Positions 35,203 to 44,689 of a stretch of 64,000 nt of DNA are shown here, one piece after another. The translations under genes were made by a program, and so were the position numbers. This stretch comes from Hahella sp. (GTDB lineage Bacteria > Pseudomonadota > Gammaproteobacteria > Pseudomonadales > Oleiphilaceae): assembly GCA_028280065.1 (NCBI GenBank), contig JANQMN010000008.1, forward strand, positions 36,445 through 100,444, in the 5' to 3' direction. Below the pieces are notes generated by a model. It searched no databases, was not told the origin of the DNA, and saw only the letters and a program-made list of their open reading frames with translations. Position 1 is the stretch's first letter. Every line of letters begins with the position of its first letter.

Positions 35203-36471
35203 ATGAAATTTCTAAAACCCATTGCGAAATCACTTTCTGTGGCTGTTGCCGTCGCTGCCATTGCGGCTTGCAATGTTCACTCGGAAGTGCAGGAAGAATC
35301 TAACCAAGCGGCGATTCAAATGCCCTTGCCCCAAGTGACCGTCGCCCCGGTGCTGTATGAAACGGTTACCGAATGGAGCGAATTTACCGGCCGGCTGGAA
35401 GCCGCGGAAACCGTCGATGTCCGGCCAAGGGTATCGGGTACTGTGGTTAACGTTGCCTTCGAGGAAGGGGCGATGGTGAAAAAAGGCGATCTGCTGTTTG
35501 AAATCGATGCACGTCCTTTCGAGGCGGAAGTGGATCGTTTGATGGCGGAATTGAAGGCCGCCAAGTCGCGGGTTGACCTGGCAAAGAGCGATTACCAACG
35601 CGCCTTGCGATTACAGAATCAAAGTGCCATCTCCGAAGAACAGGTGGACAATCGTCTCGCCCAGCGTGATCAGGCGGTTGCGAACAAGGAAGCACTGGAA
35701 GCGGCATTGGAATCAGCCCTATTGGAACTAAGTTTTACCCACATTAAAGCCCCGATCGATGGTCGTGTTTCCAGTGCCTTGATTACTGCCGGTAACTTTG
35801 TCAATGCAGGCCAAAGTCATCTGACCACGCTGGTTTCCACAGATCGCATTCACGCCTACTTCGATGCGGATGAGCAAACCTTCTTAGCCTACCAGCAGCA
35901 GGTAAGAAGAACGGCGGAACGGATCAGTGGTAATGGTGCCGATCCGGTATTTATGCGCCTGGCCAATGAATCAGAGTATCAACATCTGGGGTACATAGAC
36001 TTCGTGGACAATCGGGTTGACCCGACCACCGGTACGATTCGGGCAAGGGCGGTGTTCGACAACAGTAAGCAGCAATTCACGCCGGGACTGTTTACCCGGA
36101 TAAAGCTGGCAGTGAATCCCCAAGTCGATGCCGTGTTGATTAAAGACCAGGCTATCGGGACGGATCTTAATAACAAGTATGTGCTGGTGCTGACCGAGGA
36201 TTCCCGGGTCGAATATCGTCCGGTGGAACTGGGACCGAAGATCGAAGGGTTACGCATGATTCGGAACGGCTTGCATAGTCAAGATCGCATTGTCATCAAT
36301 GGCCTGCAGCGGGTTCGCCCCGGCAGCCAGGTGGATGCGCAAGCGGCGGCGATGGCGACTGAGCAGACCCTGGCACGCATTGCCGAACAGCAGCGTATCG
36401 TCGCCCAGGGCCAACAGGCGCTGCAGCCGATGGTTACCCAAGCCGTGGTTGACGCCACCCCACGCAGTTAA
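35203..36471 (+). CDS. RND efflux periplasmic adaptor lipoprotein (MexE/AcrA-like)
   Basis: The adaptor bridges the inner-membrane pump and outer-membrane channel. The 422-aa product has a lipoprotein signal with lipobox AIAAC. The lipoyl half-motif is DVRPRVSGTVVNVAFEEGAMV, followed by an alpha-hairpin of about 70 residues (LMAELKAAKSRVDLAKSDYQ onward). The second lipoyl half is LSFTHIKAPIDGRVS, and beta-barrel segments follow. ATG 35203 has a strong GGAGGAG ribosome site; an in-frame TTG at 35179 is less likely. It is the first gene of a three-gene operon. Confidence 0.92.
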   Translation: MKFLKPIAKSLSVAVAVAAIAACNVHSEVQEESNQAAIQMPLPQVTVAPVLYETVTEWSEFTGRLEAAETVDVRPRVSGTVVNVAFEEGAMVKKGDLLFEIDARPFEAEVDRLMAELKAAKSRVDLAKSDYQRALRLQNQSAISEEQVDNRLAQRDQAVANKEALEAALESALLELSFTHIKAPIDGRVSSALITAGNFVNAGQSHLTTLVSTDRIHAYFDADEQTFLAYQQQVRRTAERISGNGADPVFMRLANESEYQHLGYIDFVDNRVDPTTGTIRARAVFDNSKQQFTPGLFTRIKLAVNPQVDAVLIKDQAIGTDLNNKYVLVLTEDSRVEYRPVELGPKIEGLRMIRNGLHSQDRIVINGLQRVRPGSQVDAQAAAMATEQTLARIAEQQRIVAQGQQALQPMVTQAVVDATPRS

Positions 36472-36491
36472 GTGACGCCGGGAGATTACCA

Positions 36492-39400
36492 ATGAACATC
36501 GCCTCTTATTTTATTAAGCGCCCGATTTTTGCGGGCGTGCTCTCTCTGCTGATCTTTATTGCCGGTGCGATTTCCGTGTTTCAATTGCCGATCACCGAAT
36601 ACCCGGAAGTGGTGCCACCTACGGTTGTGGTCACGGCTAACTATCCGGGAGCCAACCCGAAAGTCATCGGGCAAACGGTGGCTTCGCCTTTAGAGCAAGC
36701 CATCAATGGGGTAGAGAACATGTTGTACATGTCCTCCCAAGCGACTTCCGATGGCCGGATGACCCTGACTATCACTTTTGCTTTGGGCACCAATATCGAT
36801 GATGCCCAGGTGCAGGTGCAAAATCGGGTAAGCCGGGCGCTGCCTCGCTTGCCGGAAGAAGTGCAACGGCTTGGCGTCACCACGGCAAAGTCCTCTCCGG
36901 ATTTAACCATGGTCGTGCATTTGACCTCGCCGGACGACCGCTACGACATGCTGTATCTCTCCAACTATGCCGTCTTGAATGTCAAAGACGAATTGGCCAG
37001 GATTGAAGGCGTGGGCGATGTGCCGGTTTTTGGCGCAGGCGACTTCTCGCTGCGAATCTGGCTGGACCCGGAAAAAGTATCTTCACTGAATCTGACCACC
37101 AGCGATGTGGTGCGCGCGATTCGCGAGCAAAATCGACAGGCGGCAGCGGGTGCGATCGGCGCGCCGCCTTCAGCCACCGCCAATGACTTTCAGTTGCTGA
37201 TCAATGTCAAAGGCCGGCTCCAGTCGGAAGAAGAGTTCCGCAACATCGTGGTGCGGGTAGGTGAGCAGGGGCAAATTACCCGATTGAGCGACATCGCACG
37301 TATCGAACTCGGCTCCAACTCCTATGCATTGCGCTCTCTGCTGGATAACAAGCCGGCTGTTGCTCTACCGATCTTCCAACGCCCCGGCTCGAATGCCATC
37401 GAAATTTCGGACAATGTTCGCGCCAAGATGGCGGAACTGAAGCAGATTTTTCCTGAAGGTGTGGACTACTCCATCGTTTACGATCCTACCGTATTTGTCA
37501 AAGGCAGTATCGAAGCCGTTGTCAAAACACTTCTTGAGGCCGTGCTTCTCGTGGTAATCGTGGTTGTCCTGTTTTTACAGACCTGGAGAGCCTCGATCAT
37601 TCCGTTGCTGGCCGTGCCGGTTTCGCTGGTGGGAACCTTTGCGGTCATGTATCTGTTCGGCTTTTCCTTGAACGCCTTGTCCCTGTTCGGCCTGGTATTG
37701 GCGATTGGCATAGTCGTGGACGATGCGATTGTGGTGGTCGAGAACGTCGAGCGCAATATTCGTTTGGGCAAGACGCCGGTTGCCGCTACCCAGCAGGCCA
37801 TGAAAGAAGTCACTGGGCCAATCATCGCGACCTCGCTGGTATTAAGCGCGGTGTTTATTCCAACGGCCTTTATCTCCGGCTTAACCGGTCAGTTCTATAA
37901 GCAATTCGCCTTGACCATTGCCATATCCACCATCATTTCCACAATTAATTCGTTGACGTTGAGCCCGGCACTGGCGGCGGTCCTGCTCAAGGGTGAAACC
38001 AGCAAGCCGGATCTCTTGACCCGCGTGTTGGATTCAGCATTAGGAAAAGTGATCTTCAAGCCTTTCAACCGCCTGTTTGACGGCATGACCTCGGCCTACA
38101 CGGTCATCGTCAAGCGCTTGATTCGTGGCAGCGCCATTGTGGTTGTAGTGTATGGCGGTCTGATGGCATTGACCTACGATCAGTTCGTTTCCACACCAAC
38201 CGGGTTCGTGCCTTCACAGGATAAACAATATCTGGTGTCCTTTGCCCAACTGCCCGATGCGGCAACCCTGGATCGAACGGAACAGGTGATTCGCGACATG
38301 TCGGAGATTGCCCTGAACCACCCGGGCGTTGAAAGTGCCGTGGCCTTCCCCGGCTTGTCGATCAACGGTTTTACCAATAGCCCGAATGCCGGCATTGTCT
38401 TCGTCACCTTGAAGCCATTTGCGGAACGTACCACGACGGAGTTGTCCGCTGGTGCGATTGCGGGCCAATTAAACCAACAGTTTGGACAGATTCAGGAATC
38501 CTTTGTGGCGATATTCCCGCCACCACCGGTGCAAGGACTGGGAACCATAGGCGGTTTTAAATTGCAGGTCGAAGACCGTGCCAACCTGGGTTACGAGGCA
38601 CTCTATGAGGAAACCCAAAAGGTCTTGTATCAAGCTTGGCAAACCCCAGAGTTGACAGGCGTATTCTCCAGCTACCAGGTGAATGTGCCGCAGTTGGATG
38701 TGGATGTTGACCGGGAAAAGGCTAAAACCCATGGTGTCTCGCTGAATGAAATCTTCGAGACCATGCAGGTGTATCTCGGCTCGCTTTACGTCAATGACTT
38801 TAACCAGTTCGGTCGTACCTATCAGGTCAACGTGCAGGCGGATCAACAGTTTCGTCAGGATGCTGAGCAGATTACCCAGCTAAAAGTGCGGAATGATCGT
38901 GGCGAAATGATCCCCCTGGGCGCTTTTGTCGGTGTATCCCATACCGCAGGGCCGGATCGGGTAATGCACTACAACGGCTATCTGACAGCTGAAATCAATG
39001 GCGCCCCAGCCCCTGGGTTCAGTTCCGGTCAGGCACAGGCGGCCATCACGCAGATTCTCGATCAGTCGTTGCCGAATGGCATGACCTATGAGTGGACCGA
39101 TCTCACCTATCAGCAAATTCTATCCGGAAATACGGCGGTATTTATCTTCCCGTTGGTTGTACTGTTAGTGTTCCTGGTGCTGGCGGCTCAGTATGAAAGC
39201 TGGTCGCTGCCATTGGCGATTATCTTGATCGTGCCCACAGTCCTGTTTTCCGCGATGACCGGCGTCATACTGCAGGGTGGCGATAACAACATCTTCACTC
39301 AGATAGGGCTGATTGTGCTAGTCGGGTTAGCCACTAAGAACGCTATTTTAATTGTCGAGTTCGCGAAGGAAAAAGAAGATCAAGGCTTGCCACTGCTGGA

Positions 39401-39695
39401 TGCCGTTATCGAAGCCAGTAAGCTGCGTTTACGTCCAATCCTGATGACTTCTCTGGCCTTCATTATGGGAGTGGTGCCGTTGGTAACCTCGACCGGTGCG
39501 GGTGCGGAAATGCGCCAGGCCATGGGTGTGGCGGTATTCTCAGGAATGATCGGCGTTACTCTGTTTGGTCTGCTGTTAACCCCGGTATTTTACTACCTGG
39601 TGCGACGCTTTTTGGCAAAGAAATCCAGCTACAAAACTGTCGAGGAAAACACAGACTCTACACCGCTGAATACCAAGGAGATCGTCCATGCGTAA
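36492..39695 (+). CDS. RND (HAE1) multidrug efflux pump permease, MexF-like
   Basis: This 1067-aa proton-driven pump has 12 transmembrane helices and two large periplasmic loops. It opens with the typical FIKRPIFAGVLSLLIFIAG. The TM4 proton-relay pair is in GIVVDDAIVVVENVER, and the TM10-11 region includes GLIVLVGLATKNAILIVEFA. The length and the phrases NALSLFGLVLAIGIVVDD and ESWSLPLAI place it in the hydrophobe/amphiphile family near MexF. It overlaps the outer-membrane gene by 8 bp. Confidence 0.95.
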   Translation: MNIASYFIKRPIFAGVLSLLIFIAGAISVFQLPITEYPEVVPPTVVVTANYPGANPKVIGQTVASPLEQAINGVENMLYMSSQATSDGRMTLTITFALGTNIDDAQVQVQNRVSRALPRLPEEVQRLGVTTAKSSPDLTMVVHLTSPDDRYDMLYLSNYAVLNVKDELARIEGVGDVPVFGAGDFSLRIWLDPEKVSSLNLTTSDVVRAIREQNRQAAAGAIGAPPSATANDFQLLINVKGRLQSEEEFRNIVVRVGEQGQITRLSDIARIELGSNSYALRSLLDNKPAVALPIFQRPGSNAIEISDNVRAKMAELKQIFPEGVDYSIVYDPTVFVKGSIEAVVKTLLEAVLLVVIVVVLFLQTWRASIIPLLAVPVSLVGTFAVMYLFGFSLNALSLFGLVLAIGIVVDDAIVVVENVERNIRLGKTPVAATQQAMKEVTGPIIATSLVLSAVFIPTAFISGLTGQFYKQFALTIAISTIISTINSLTLSPALAAVLLKGETSKPDLLTRVLDSALGKVIFKPFNRLFDGMTSAYTVIVKRLIRGSAIVVVVYGGLMALTYDQFVSTPTGFVPSQDKQYLVSFAQLPDAATLDRTEQVIRDMSEIALNHPGVESAVAFPGLSINGFTNSPNAGIVFVTLKPFAERTTTELSAGAIAGQLNQQFGQIQESFVAIFPPPPVQGLGTIGGFKLQVEDRANLGYEALYEETQKVLYQAWQTPELTGVFSSYQVNVPQLDVDVDREKAKTHGVSLNEIFETMQVYLGSLYVNDFNQFGRTYQVNVQADQQFRQDAEQITQLKVRNDRGEMIPLGAFVGVSHTAGPDRVMHYNGYLTAEINGAPAPGFSSGQAQAAITQILDQSLPNGMTYEWTDLTYQQILSGNTAVFIFPLVVLLVFLVLAAQYESWSLPLAIILIVPTVLFSAMTGVILQGGDNNIFTQIGLIVLVGLATKNAILIVEFAKEKEDQGLPLLDAVIEASKLRLRPILMTSLAFIMGVVPLVTSTGAGAEMRQAMGVAVFSGMIGVTLFGLLLTPVFYYLVRRFLAKKSSYKTVEENTDSTPLNTKEIVHA

Positions 39696-41142
39696 GTGGC
39701 AATTGTTGACGGCACCAATGCTGGCTCCTCTGCTGGTGGCCTGTGTAACAGTGGGTCCTGAGTACCAGGCGTTGGATAATACGAAGGAGTTTGCATTTCT
39801 TGAGCGTCAGGTTGAGAAAACCGAAGGAGTAGACTGGAAAGCCACTGAGAAAAACTGGTGGAAACAGTTTAATGATCCGGCGCTAAATCAGCTGGTTGAC
39901 CAAGCACTCCAAGATAATATAACCCTGGCATCTGCCGAAGCCAGGGTTAGGGCTCTGCAATCAATCTTGGGCGATGTGAGTGATGACCTGTATCCCAAAG
40001 GAGCGGTATCACTTGATTATGAAGCCGGTAAGGCACTGATAGCTCCAGAGTATAACCAACGGGTGAAAACCGAACGGTTTGAAACAGGCATAGGGTTGAC
40101 CCAACCGCTCGACTTTTTTGGCCGCATTCAACGCAGTATCGAAGCGGCTAGGGCCAACGCACAGGCCGAAGTTGAAAGCCTCCGTGCGGTACAGGTGGAG
40201 ATTGTTGCGGAAGTGGTCAGTACCTATGGGGATCTGAGGGCCGCACAACAGCGGCTTCGGGTCGCCGAGGAGAATCTGCAAAATCTGGCGGAAGTAGTGC
40301 GTTTGACCAAAGCAAAGTTCGATGCCGGAACCGGCTCGGAACTGGATCTGGCCAGAATCAATAGCCTGTACGCGGGTAACCAAGCCGCACTGCCTCCCCT
40401 GCGTAACCGTGTCAATGCCGCAGCCCGGCGATTGGAAGTGCTCACCGGTCAAGTCCCCGGTACACTGGATGCGCTGGAGCTGGCCGGTACTATGCCTCGG
40501 GTAAATACCGCACTGCAGGTTGGTGAGGTGGGTAAGTTGCTGCTTAGGCGACCGGACCTGCTGCAAGCAGAGCGGCAGGTCGCTGCTGCAACTGCCCGAA
40601 TTGGAATTGCCGAAGCGGAACTCTACCCGCGGGTTGAGGTGAATGGTTTCCTGGGATTCTTTTCCGCAACTGGTGCGGACCTCATCAAATCCGATTCAAA
40701 AGCCTGGTCATTAACGCCTACCTTAACCTGGCAGGTATTCGACATGGCGTCGATCCGGAATCGCATTGACACTGCGGAGGCGAATCTCGAAGGCGACCTG
40801 GCCCGCTACCGGTTGCAGTTACTCAGTGCACTCGAACAAACTCAGACCGCCTTTTTCAACTATGGCGAACAACAGCAGCGTTTGCGTCATTTATTGGACC
40901 GGCAAAAAGCCAGTATTAAAGCGCAAACCCTGGCCCAGGCCCAGTACAGTGAAGGAGTTATTGAACTTCTGGATGTGCTGGACACAGAACGCACTCGATT
41001 GGCGGCGGAAGATGCCGTTGTGCAGGCAGAGAATGCGGTCTATCGGGGTATTGTCAATATCTACAGAAATCTTGGGGGAGGCTGGGAAGCCCCATCCACA
41101 CAAGTAGCTACAAACAAAGGGGAGCCCTTAAGACAGGGCTAG
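39688..41142 (+). CDS. RND outer-membrane channel lipoprotein (NodT/OprN-like)
   Basis: This 484-aa TolC-type channel has a lipobox LVAC (Cys19) and VGPEYQ, the signature start of NodT-family factors. It then has the WWKQFNDPALNQLVDQAL repeat start and two structural repeats with long helices. DLARINSLYAGNQAALPPLR and the second-repeat LLLRRPDLLQAERQVAAATARIG are diagnostic. It completes the tripartite pump encoded upstream. Confidence 0.93.
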   Translation: MRKWQLLTAPMLAPLLVACVTVGPEYQALDNTKEFAFLERQVEKTEGVDWKATEKNWWKQFNDPALNQLVDQALQDNITLASAEARVRALQSILGDVSDDLYPKGAVSLDYEAGKALIAPEYNQRVKTERFETGIGLTQPLDFFGRIQRSIEAARANAQAEVESLRAVQVEIVAEVVSTYGDLRAAQQRLRVAEENLQNLAEVVRLTKAKFDAGTGSELDLARINSLYAGNQAALPPLRNRVNAAARRLEVLTGQVPGTLDALELAGTMPRVNTALQVGEVGKLLLRRPDLLQAERQVAAATARIGIAEAELYPRVEVNGFLGFFSATGADLIKSDSKAWSLTPTLTWQVFDMASIRNRIDTAEANLEGDLARYRLQLLSALEQTQTAFFNYGEQQQRLRHLLDRQKASIKAQTLAQAQYSEGVIELLDVLDTERTRLAAEDAVVQAENAVYRGIVNIYRNLGGGWEAPSTQVATNKGEPLRQG

Positions 41143-41419
41143 TCCCGATAGTGAATTATTAACAGTCCCTGCCCTATGCGGGCGGGCGGTTCAGAGCAAA
41201 GCTGCTAAATGACAAGCTCCGCATGCTAAGTTCAACCGTTCGCCTGCACTTTTTCAACCCAACTCACAGTGGCCAGTTATTTCAAAATAAACTGGTATCA
41301 GTTTAAACCCGAATCTTTGTGCATTTTCACAACTGATATGTCTAGAGATGTCAGATATAAACGGTACGTTTTCCAGTCCTCAGCGGCAAAAAGCTATTTT
41401 TATAGTGAGAGGCTAAGTC

Positions 41420-42175
41420 CTAACTACCCAGCTTATCCATCAGTCCTTGCAACTTATCTCCCGCTTTTTCCTTCAGCTTTTCGATAGCTTTATCCTTGAG
41501 TTTGTCTTCCTGTTTACGACGGGCTTCCTTGGTCAGTATCTTGAGGACGGCGTTCGCAACCTCGACTCCCAGCTTGGCTGGCGGAACGCCCTGTGCACCG
41601 CCGATATTTTCAACCTGCAATGTGGGCAGCGTTTCTTCATAATTCTTGTCTCCCAAAGCAGTCAGGTCAATCGCCATGGCAGTGTCCTTGATCGTGAGCT
41701 TTTTGAGGCTGATGCGCACGTCGGAAGCTGTTTCACTCTCGCTCGGTGTCGGCTCAGGCGCGGGCTCTGACGAAGACGCACTTTTTACATTTTTGAGCAG
41801 CTCGTTATAGTTACTTTGACCGGCGGCATTGAGTTCAAACAGTGTGGCTAGGGAATTGATGGTGATCTCTTCAATCACAACGGGCATTTTACTCAGATCT
41901 TTGGTATCGATGTCCAATCGTACAGCGGAAAATTTCAGGGCGTCGTTCTGCGAAAAGCCCTCGGGATTGGCAACTTGAAATCCGGAAATTTCGGCAAATC
42001 CGTCCAACAGCTTGATGGTAACGTTGCCGACCCCCACTTTCGTTTGCAATGCATTTCCCGCGTGAAGTTCAACTTGCTGTTTAACCAGGGTATCCAGTGA
42101 GTTAAGGACATAGTAAATAACACCGCCACCCAGTACGATGACGAGTAGTAAAGCAGTCAAAATAATCTTTTTCAT
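41420..42175 (-). CDS. AsmA-like membrane-anchored periplasmic protein
   Basis: This protein of about 251 aa has an N-terminal transmembrane anchor (MKKIILTALLLVIVLGGGVI). An AsmA/DUF748-like domain follows with VGVGNVTIKLLDGFAEISGF and RLDIDTKDLS. A Ser/Pro/Glu linker (about residues 145-165) leads to a C-terminal amphipathic helix rich in Lys and Glu. Such short AsmA-like proteins are common in marine gammaproteobacteria and may act in envelope lipid transport; this is inference. The internal ATG at 42175 suits the membrane anchor best. Confidence 0.7.
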   Translation of the reverse strand: MKKIILTALLLVIVLGGGVIYYVLNSLDTLVKQQVELHAGNALQTKVGVGNVTIKLLDGFAEISGFQVANPEGFSQNDALKFSAVRLDIDTKDLSKMPVVIEEITINSLATLFELNAAGQSNYNELLKNVKSASSSEPAPEPTPSESETASDVRISLKKLTIKDTAMAIDLTALGDKNYEETLPTLQVENIGGAQGVPPAKLGVEVANAVLKILTKEARRKQEDKLKDKAIEKLKEKAGDKLQGLMDKLGS

Positions 42176-42367
42176 CGGGTTAAGATTCCTTATGTTTTTT
42201 CCCAGTACTGATGCTGTTTCCAAAGAAACAAGGCGGACTTCTGAAGCAGCTTATGCGTAATCATACGCGCCACCGGCAGCTAATGCTCGTCTTCTCAGGT
42301 CCAGCGAACCAAGGGCAGGGGCCGATGGGTGCGCCAAATAATCCGAAGCTGAAAGAAGCACATCAAT

Positions 42368-42496
42368 ATGAGTAAAGTCAATATCGTCGATACCAATAAC
42401 CTTGAAGAATTAGCAAACCGGGTCATGGTCAGTTGCCAAACGCCGAGTCAGCTTTACAGAGCTTTTTTAAAACATATTTCCCACAGCCTATTATAG
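42368..42496 (+). CDS. Very small hypothetical protein
   Basis: The 42-codon frame reads MSKVNIVDTNNLEELANRVM and continues to a TAG. Composition is protein-like (helical, acidic N-terminus), but the ribosome site is weak. It lies 19 bp before the acetyltransferase fragment, so it may be a separate peptide or part of the same decayed locus. No family is recognised. Confidence 0.25.
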   Translation: MSKVNIVDTNNLEELANRVMVSCQTPSQLYRAFLKHISHSLL

Positions 42497-42515
42497 TGCT
42501 GAACGAGTTATCGAG

Positions 42516-42806
42516 ATGCACGGTCGAAGCCGCATGACTTTTGTAAATACAACGGGCGAAACAGTCTCTGGCTTTATAATTATTGAACTGCCGAATGAAG
42601 ATGATGATGGCAGCATTGAGGTTCTCGGTGTAGCAGAAAGCGCCCGTGGTGAGGGCCTTGGTCGTGGTCTGCTTAGCAAAGCTGTCAGCTATAATTGTGG
42701 TCGGTGTAAAATTAAAATTCCAGTTCGGCCATGCCGTTACGATCCGTGGACTTTGCCTCCGTGTGGATTTGCATTCGGAGCCCTTAGAGCACAAGCCTTC
42801 GTATAA
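42516..42806 (+). pseudogene. Fragment of a GNAT-type N-acetyltransferase
   Basis: Residues 14-58 read like the core of a GNAT domain: VSGFIIIELPNEDDDGSIEV followed by LGVAESARGEGLGRGLLSKA. The RGEGLGRG segment matches the acetyl-CoA pyrophosphate-binding loop (motif A). The N-terminal strands and helix are missing. Downstream the residues become Cys/Pro-rich and unlike the fold, as expected after a frameshift. Probably a pseudogene. Confidence 0.4.
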
Positions 42807-42909
42807 GACACACCAGTCGCGAATTTCCACAACCGGTCTACACTGATGTGAAGAGACGTTGACGTCGAAATGTCCTTTAGGAATTATTTACCCAGATAAA
42901 GGAGTACTT

Positions 42910-43512
42910 ATGTACCTCTACCGAGTGCTGACGTTGCTGGCTATAGTGTTTATGGTCGGTTGCGCATCGAATCCAATGAAAGTCGCTGATGAGCAGTCGT
43001 TGAAGAAAGCTTCATCCAAAGAGTCGCAGATTGTTTTCATGCGCTCTTCTTTTATTGGAAGTGCGATAAATGCCACTGTCTATGACGTCACCAATAACCA
43101 AACCAAGTTTCTGGGTGTGTTGGCCAATGGTACCAAGATTGCCTACAGCACTCATCCCGGTAAACATACATTCATGGTCGTGTCAGAGGCAGCAGACTTT
43201 CTGGAAGCTGAAATGTCTGCCGGAAAAACCTATTACAGTATTGTCACTCCCCGCATGGGGGCCTGGAAGGCAAGGTTTTCAATGTGGCCAATTCGCAACG
43301 ATACGAGTTCCGAGTACAACACCAATTCCTCCGAGTTCCAAAGTTGGCTAAGCAATACCAAATTGGTAACCAATACCGAAGCCTCGGAAAACTGGTTTAA
43401 AAAGAATGCAGCCTCGGTTAAGGAAAAGCAGTCCGAATACTATAAGGTCTGGCAACAGAAATCAGCAGCGGATTTGGCAGAACGCACGCTGAACCGCGAT
43501 GATGGATTATAG
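42910..43512 (+). CDS. Hypothetical lipoprotein
   Basis: This 200-aa protein has a signal peptide with lipobox MVGC (RVLTLLAIVFMVGCASN). The mature part has a beta-sandwich-like segment: QIVFMRSSFIGSAINATVYD, then GTKIAYSTHPGKHTFMVVSE. This resembles small envelope lipoproteins that display Ig-like or DUF2846-like folds. AAAGGAG ends 5 bp before ATG 42910, which decides the start. The C-terminus is charged and helical. No function is known. Confidence 0.75.
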   Translation: MYLYRVLTLLAIVFMVGCASNPMKVADEQSLKKASSKESQIVFMRSSFIGSAINATVYDVTNNQTKFLGVLANGTKIAYSTHPGKHTFMVVSEAADFLEAEMSAGKTYYSIVTPRMGAWKARFSMWPIRNDTSSEYNTNSSEFQSWLSNTKLVTNTEASENWFKKNAASVKEKQSEYYKVWQQKSAADLAERTLNRDDGL

Positions 43513-43576
43513 GGGTTCCGGCTTTTAATTGGGGTCACCAAATCAATCGCTTTGTTTACGAAAAGTCCGTCCAACT

Positions 43577-44497
43577 CTATTCAGTAATACCAAGAAACTC
43601 TTCATGCCACTGACGCCAGAAATCGGTGTCATCGTCATACGGGGCAAACCACCGAGCATTGATATTTCGCAACGGGCCTCCCCTGAGTTCCTTAATTTGT
43701 TTGTTGACCGCTTTTACTACCGCTTCTCCTAACGGGCTATTGGTGCAGACCACCGCCCCGTAACCGTATTTGCCTTGATGTTCTTTAAGGGGGATGAACA
43801 TCATGTCGACATCGTCTTCGATGGAGTTGGCGAAGTTGACCATAAAGCGGTAATCGATGGTGTAGTCGGCTCTGCCGAGGGAGATCATTTTGTAGAGGCT
43901 GGTGGTGCTGTCGTTTGCGCCGCCGCGTAGCAATATTTTTTCTGTTTGATAATAAGGCTCGACGACCGGGTTGAGTCGTGGGCCTAAATCGCGGCTATGC
44001 TGCAATATCATCACCTTGTCGGTGTTTGCCAGGAATTTTGTCAGCACTAACGGCCGTTCTGCGGGAAAACCTTTGGCATCTTTGCTATTGATGACCATTC
44101 CATGCCATTCGAACATTAACACGGGAGCACTCCACACAAGGTCTTTCCTGGGTTGACCGGTTTCGGGATTCGGCCATTGATAAAAACCGGTTGAGGAACA
44201 CACATCCGGGCGTTTTCCTAACCAGGTCACCATGCGGGTGAAGGTGGTTTCTATAAACAGGTGATTGAAATCCGGCAGCGTAGGAGTCAGCGCACTTTCA
44301 ATAAGCTGTCCGTATCCCTGTCCCCGCATGGGGCCGTCGAAAATCCAGGAGGGCTGCCAGTCTACTTGCATCCAGTAAATATCGGGACGAATATCAGTCG
44401 CTACGGAGTGTCGCGGATAAAGTAGGCAGATTGTAAGAATAAGCAAGGAAAATCTACACCAGAGACTTTTAGTTTGATGAGGAGATTGGGTATTCAC
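43577..44497 (-). CDS. Periplasmic binding-protein-like exported protein (TIGR02285 type)
   Basis: This 306-aa protein has a signal peptide (residues about 12-33). The body is like solute-binding proteins: IYWMQVDWQPSWIFDGPMRG, MVTWLGKRPDVCSSTGFYQW, YKMISLGRADYTIDYRF and a C-terminal helix AVVKAVNKQIKELRGG. The pattern resembles the TIGR02285 group, which lack a linked transporter. Again no permease is adjacent. The role may be sensing rather than uptake. Confidence 0.7.
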   Translation of the reverse strand: MNTQSPHQTKSLWCRFSLLILTICLLYPRHSVATDIRPDIYWMQVDWQPSWIFDGPMRGQGYGQLIESALTPTLPDFNHLFIETTFTRMVTWLGKRPDVCSSTGFYQWPNPETGQPRKDLVWSAPVLMFEWHGMVINSKDAKGFPAERPLVLTKFLANTDKVMILQHSRDLGPRLNPVVEPYYQTEKILLRGGANDSTTSLYKMISLGRADYTIDYRFMVNFANSIEDDVDMMFIPLKEHQGKYGYGAVVCTNSPLGEAVVKAVNKQIKELRGGPLRNINARWFAPYDDDTDFWRQWHEEFLGITE

Positions 44498-44689
44498 TCT
44501 GATTATTACATCCCGTTTACCAAATACTCGACGGTGGCGAGTTGAGCCCAGCCGGCCGTAGTACTATCAGGCTGATTTACTTACATTATTATAGTCTTAT
44601 GTTGCCATACTTCTCTCTTTCTAGTCTTTTTCCTTTTTGGATCCCCATATCCTTCGTTAAGCTGGTGCACTCTGACGAAACATGTGCAT

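Larger units (their letters stand above)
42176..42909. other. 734-bp region without an intact recognised gene
   Basis: The region separates the AsmA-like gene from the next lipoprotein gene. It holds only a short 42-codon frame (42368-42496) and a fragment resembling a GNAT acetyltransferase (42516-42806). Several antisense frames are open but have unprotein-like composition. It looks like a degraded locus. Confidence 0.5.

Noticed and set aside
42429..42830. Minus-strand open frame over the acetyltransferase fragment
   Set aside because: The opposite strand shows a recognisable GNAT motif, and this frame has no motif or ribosome site.
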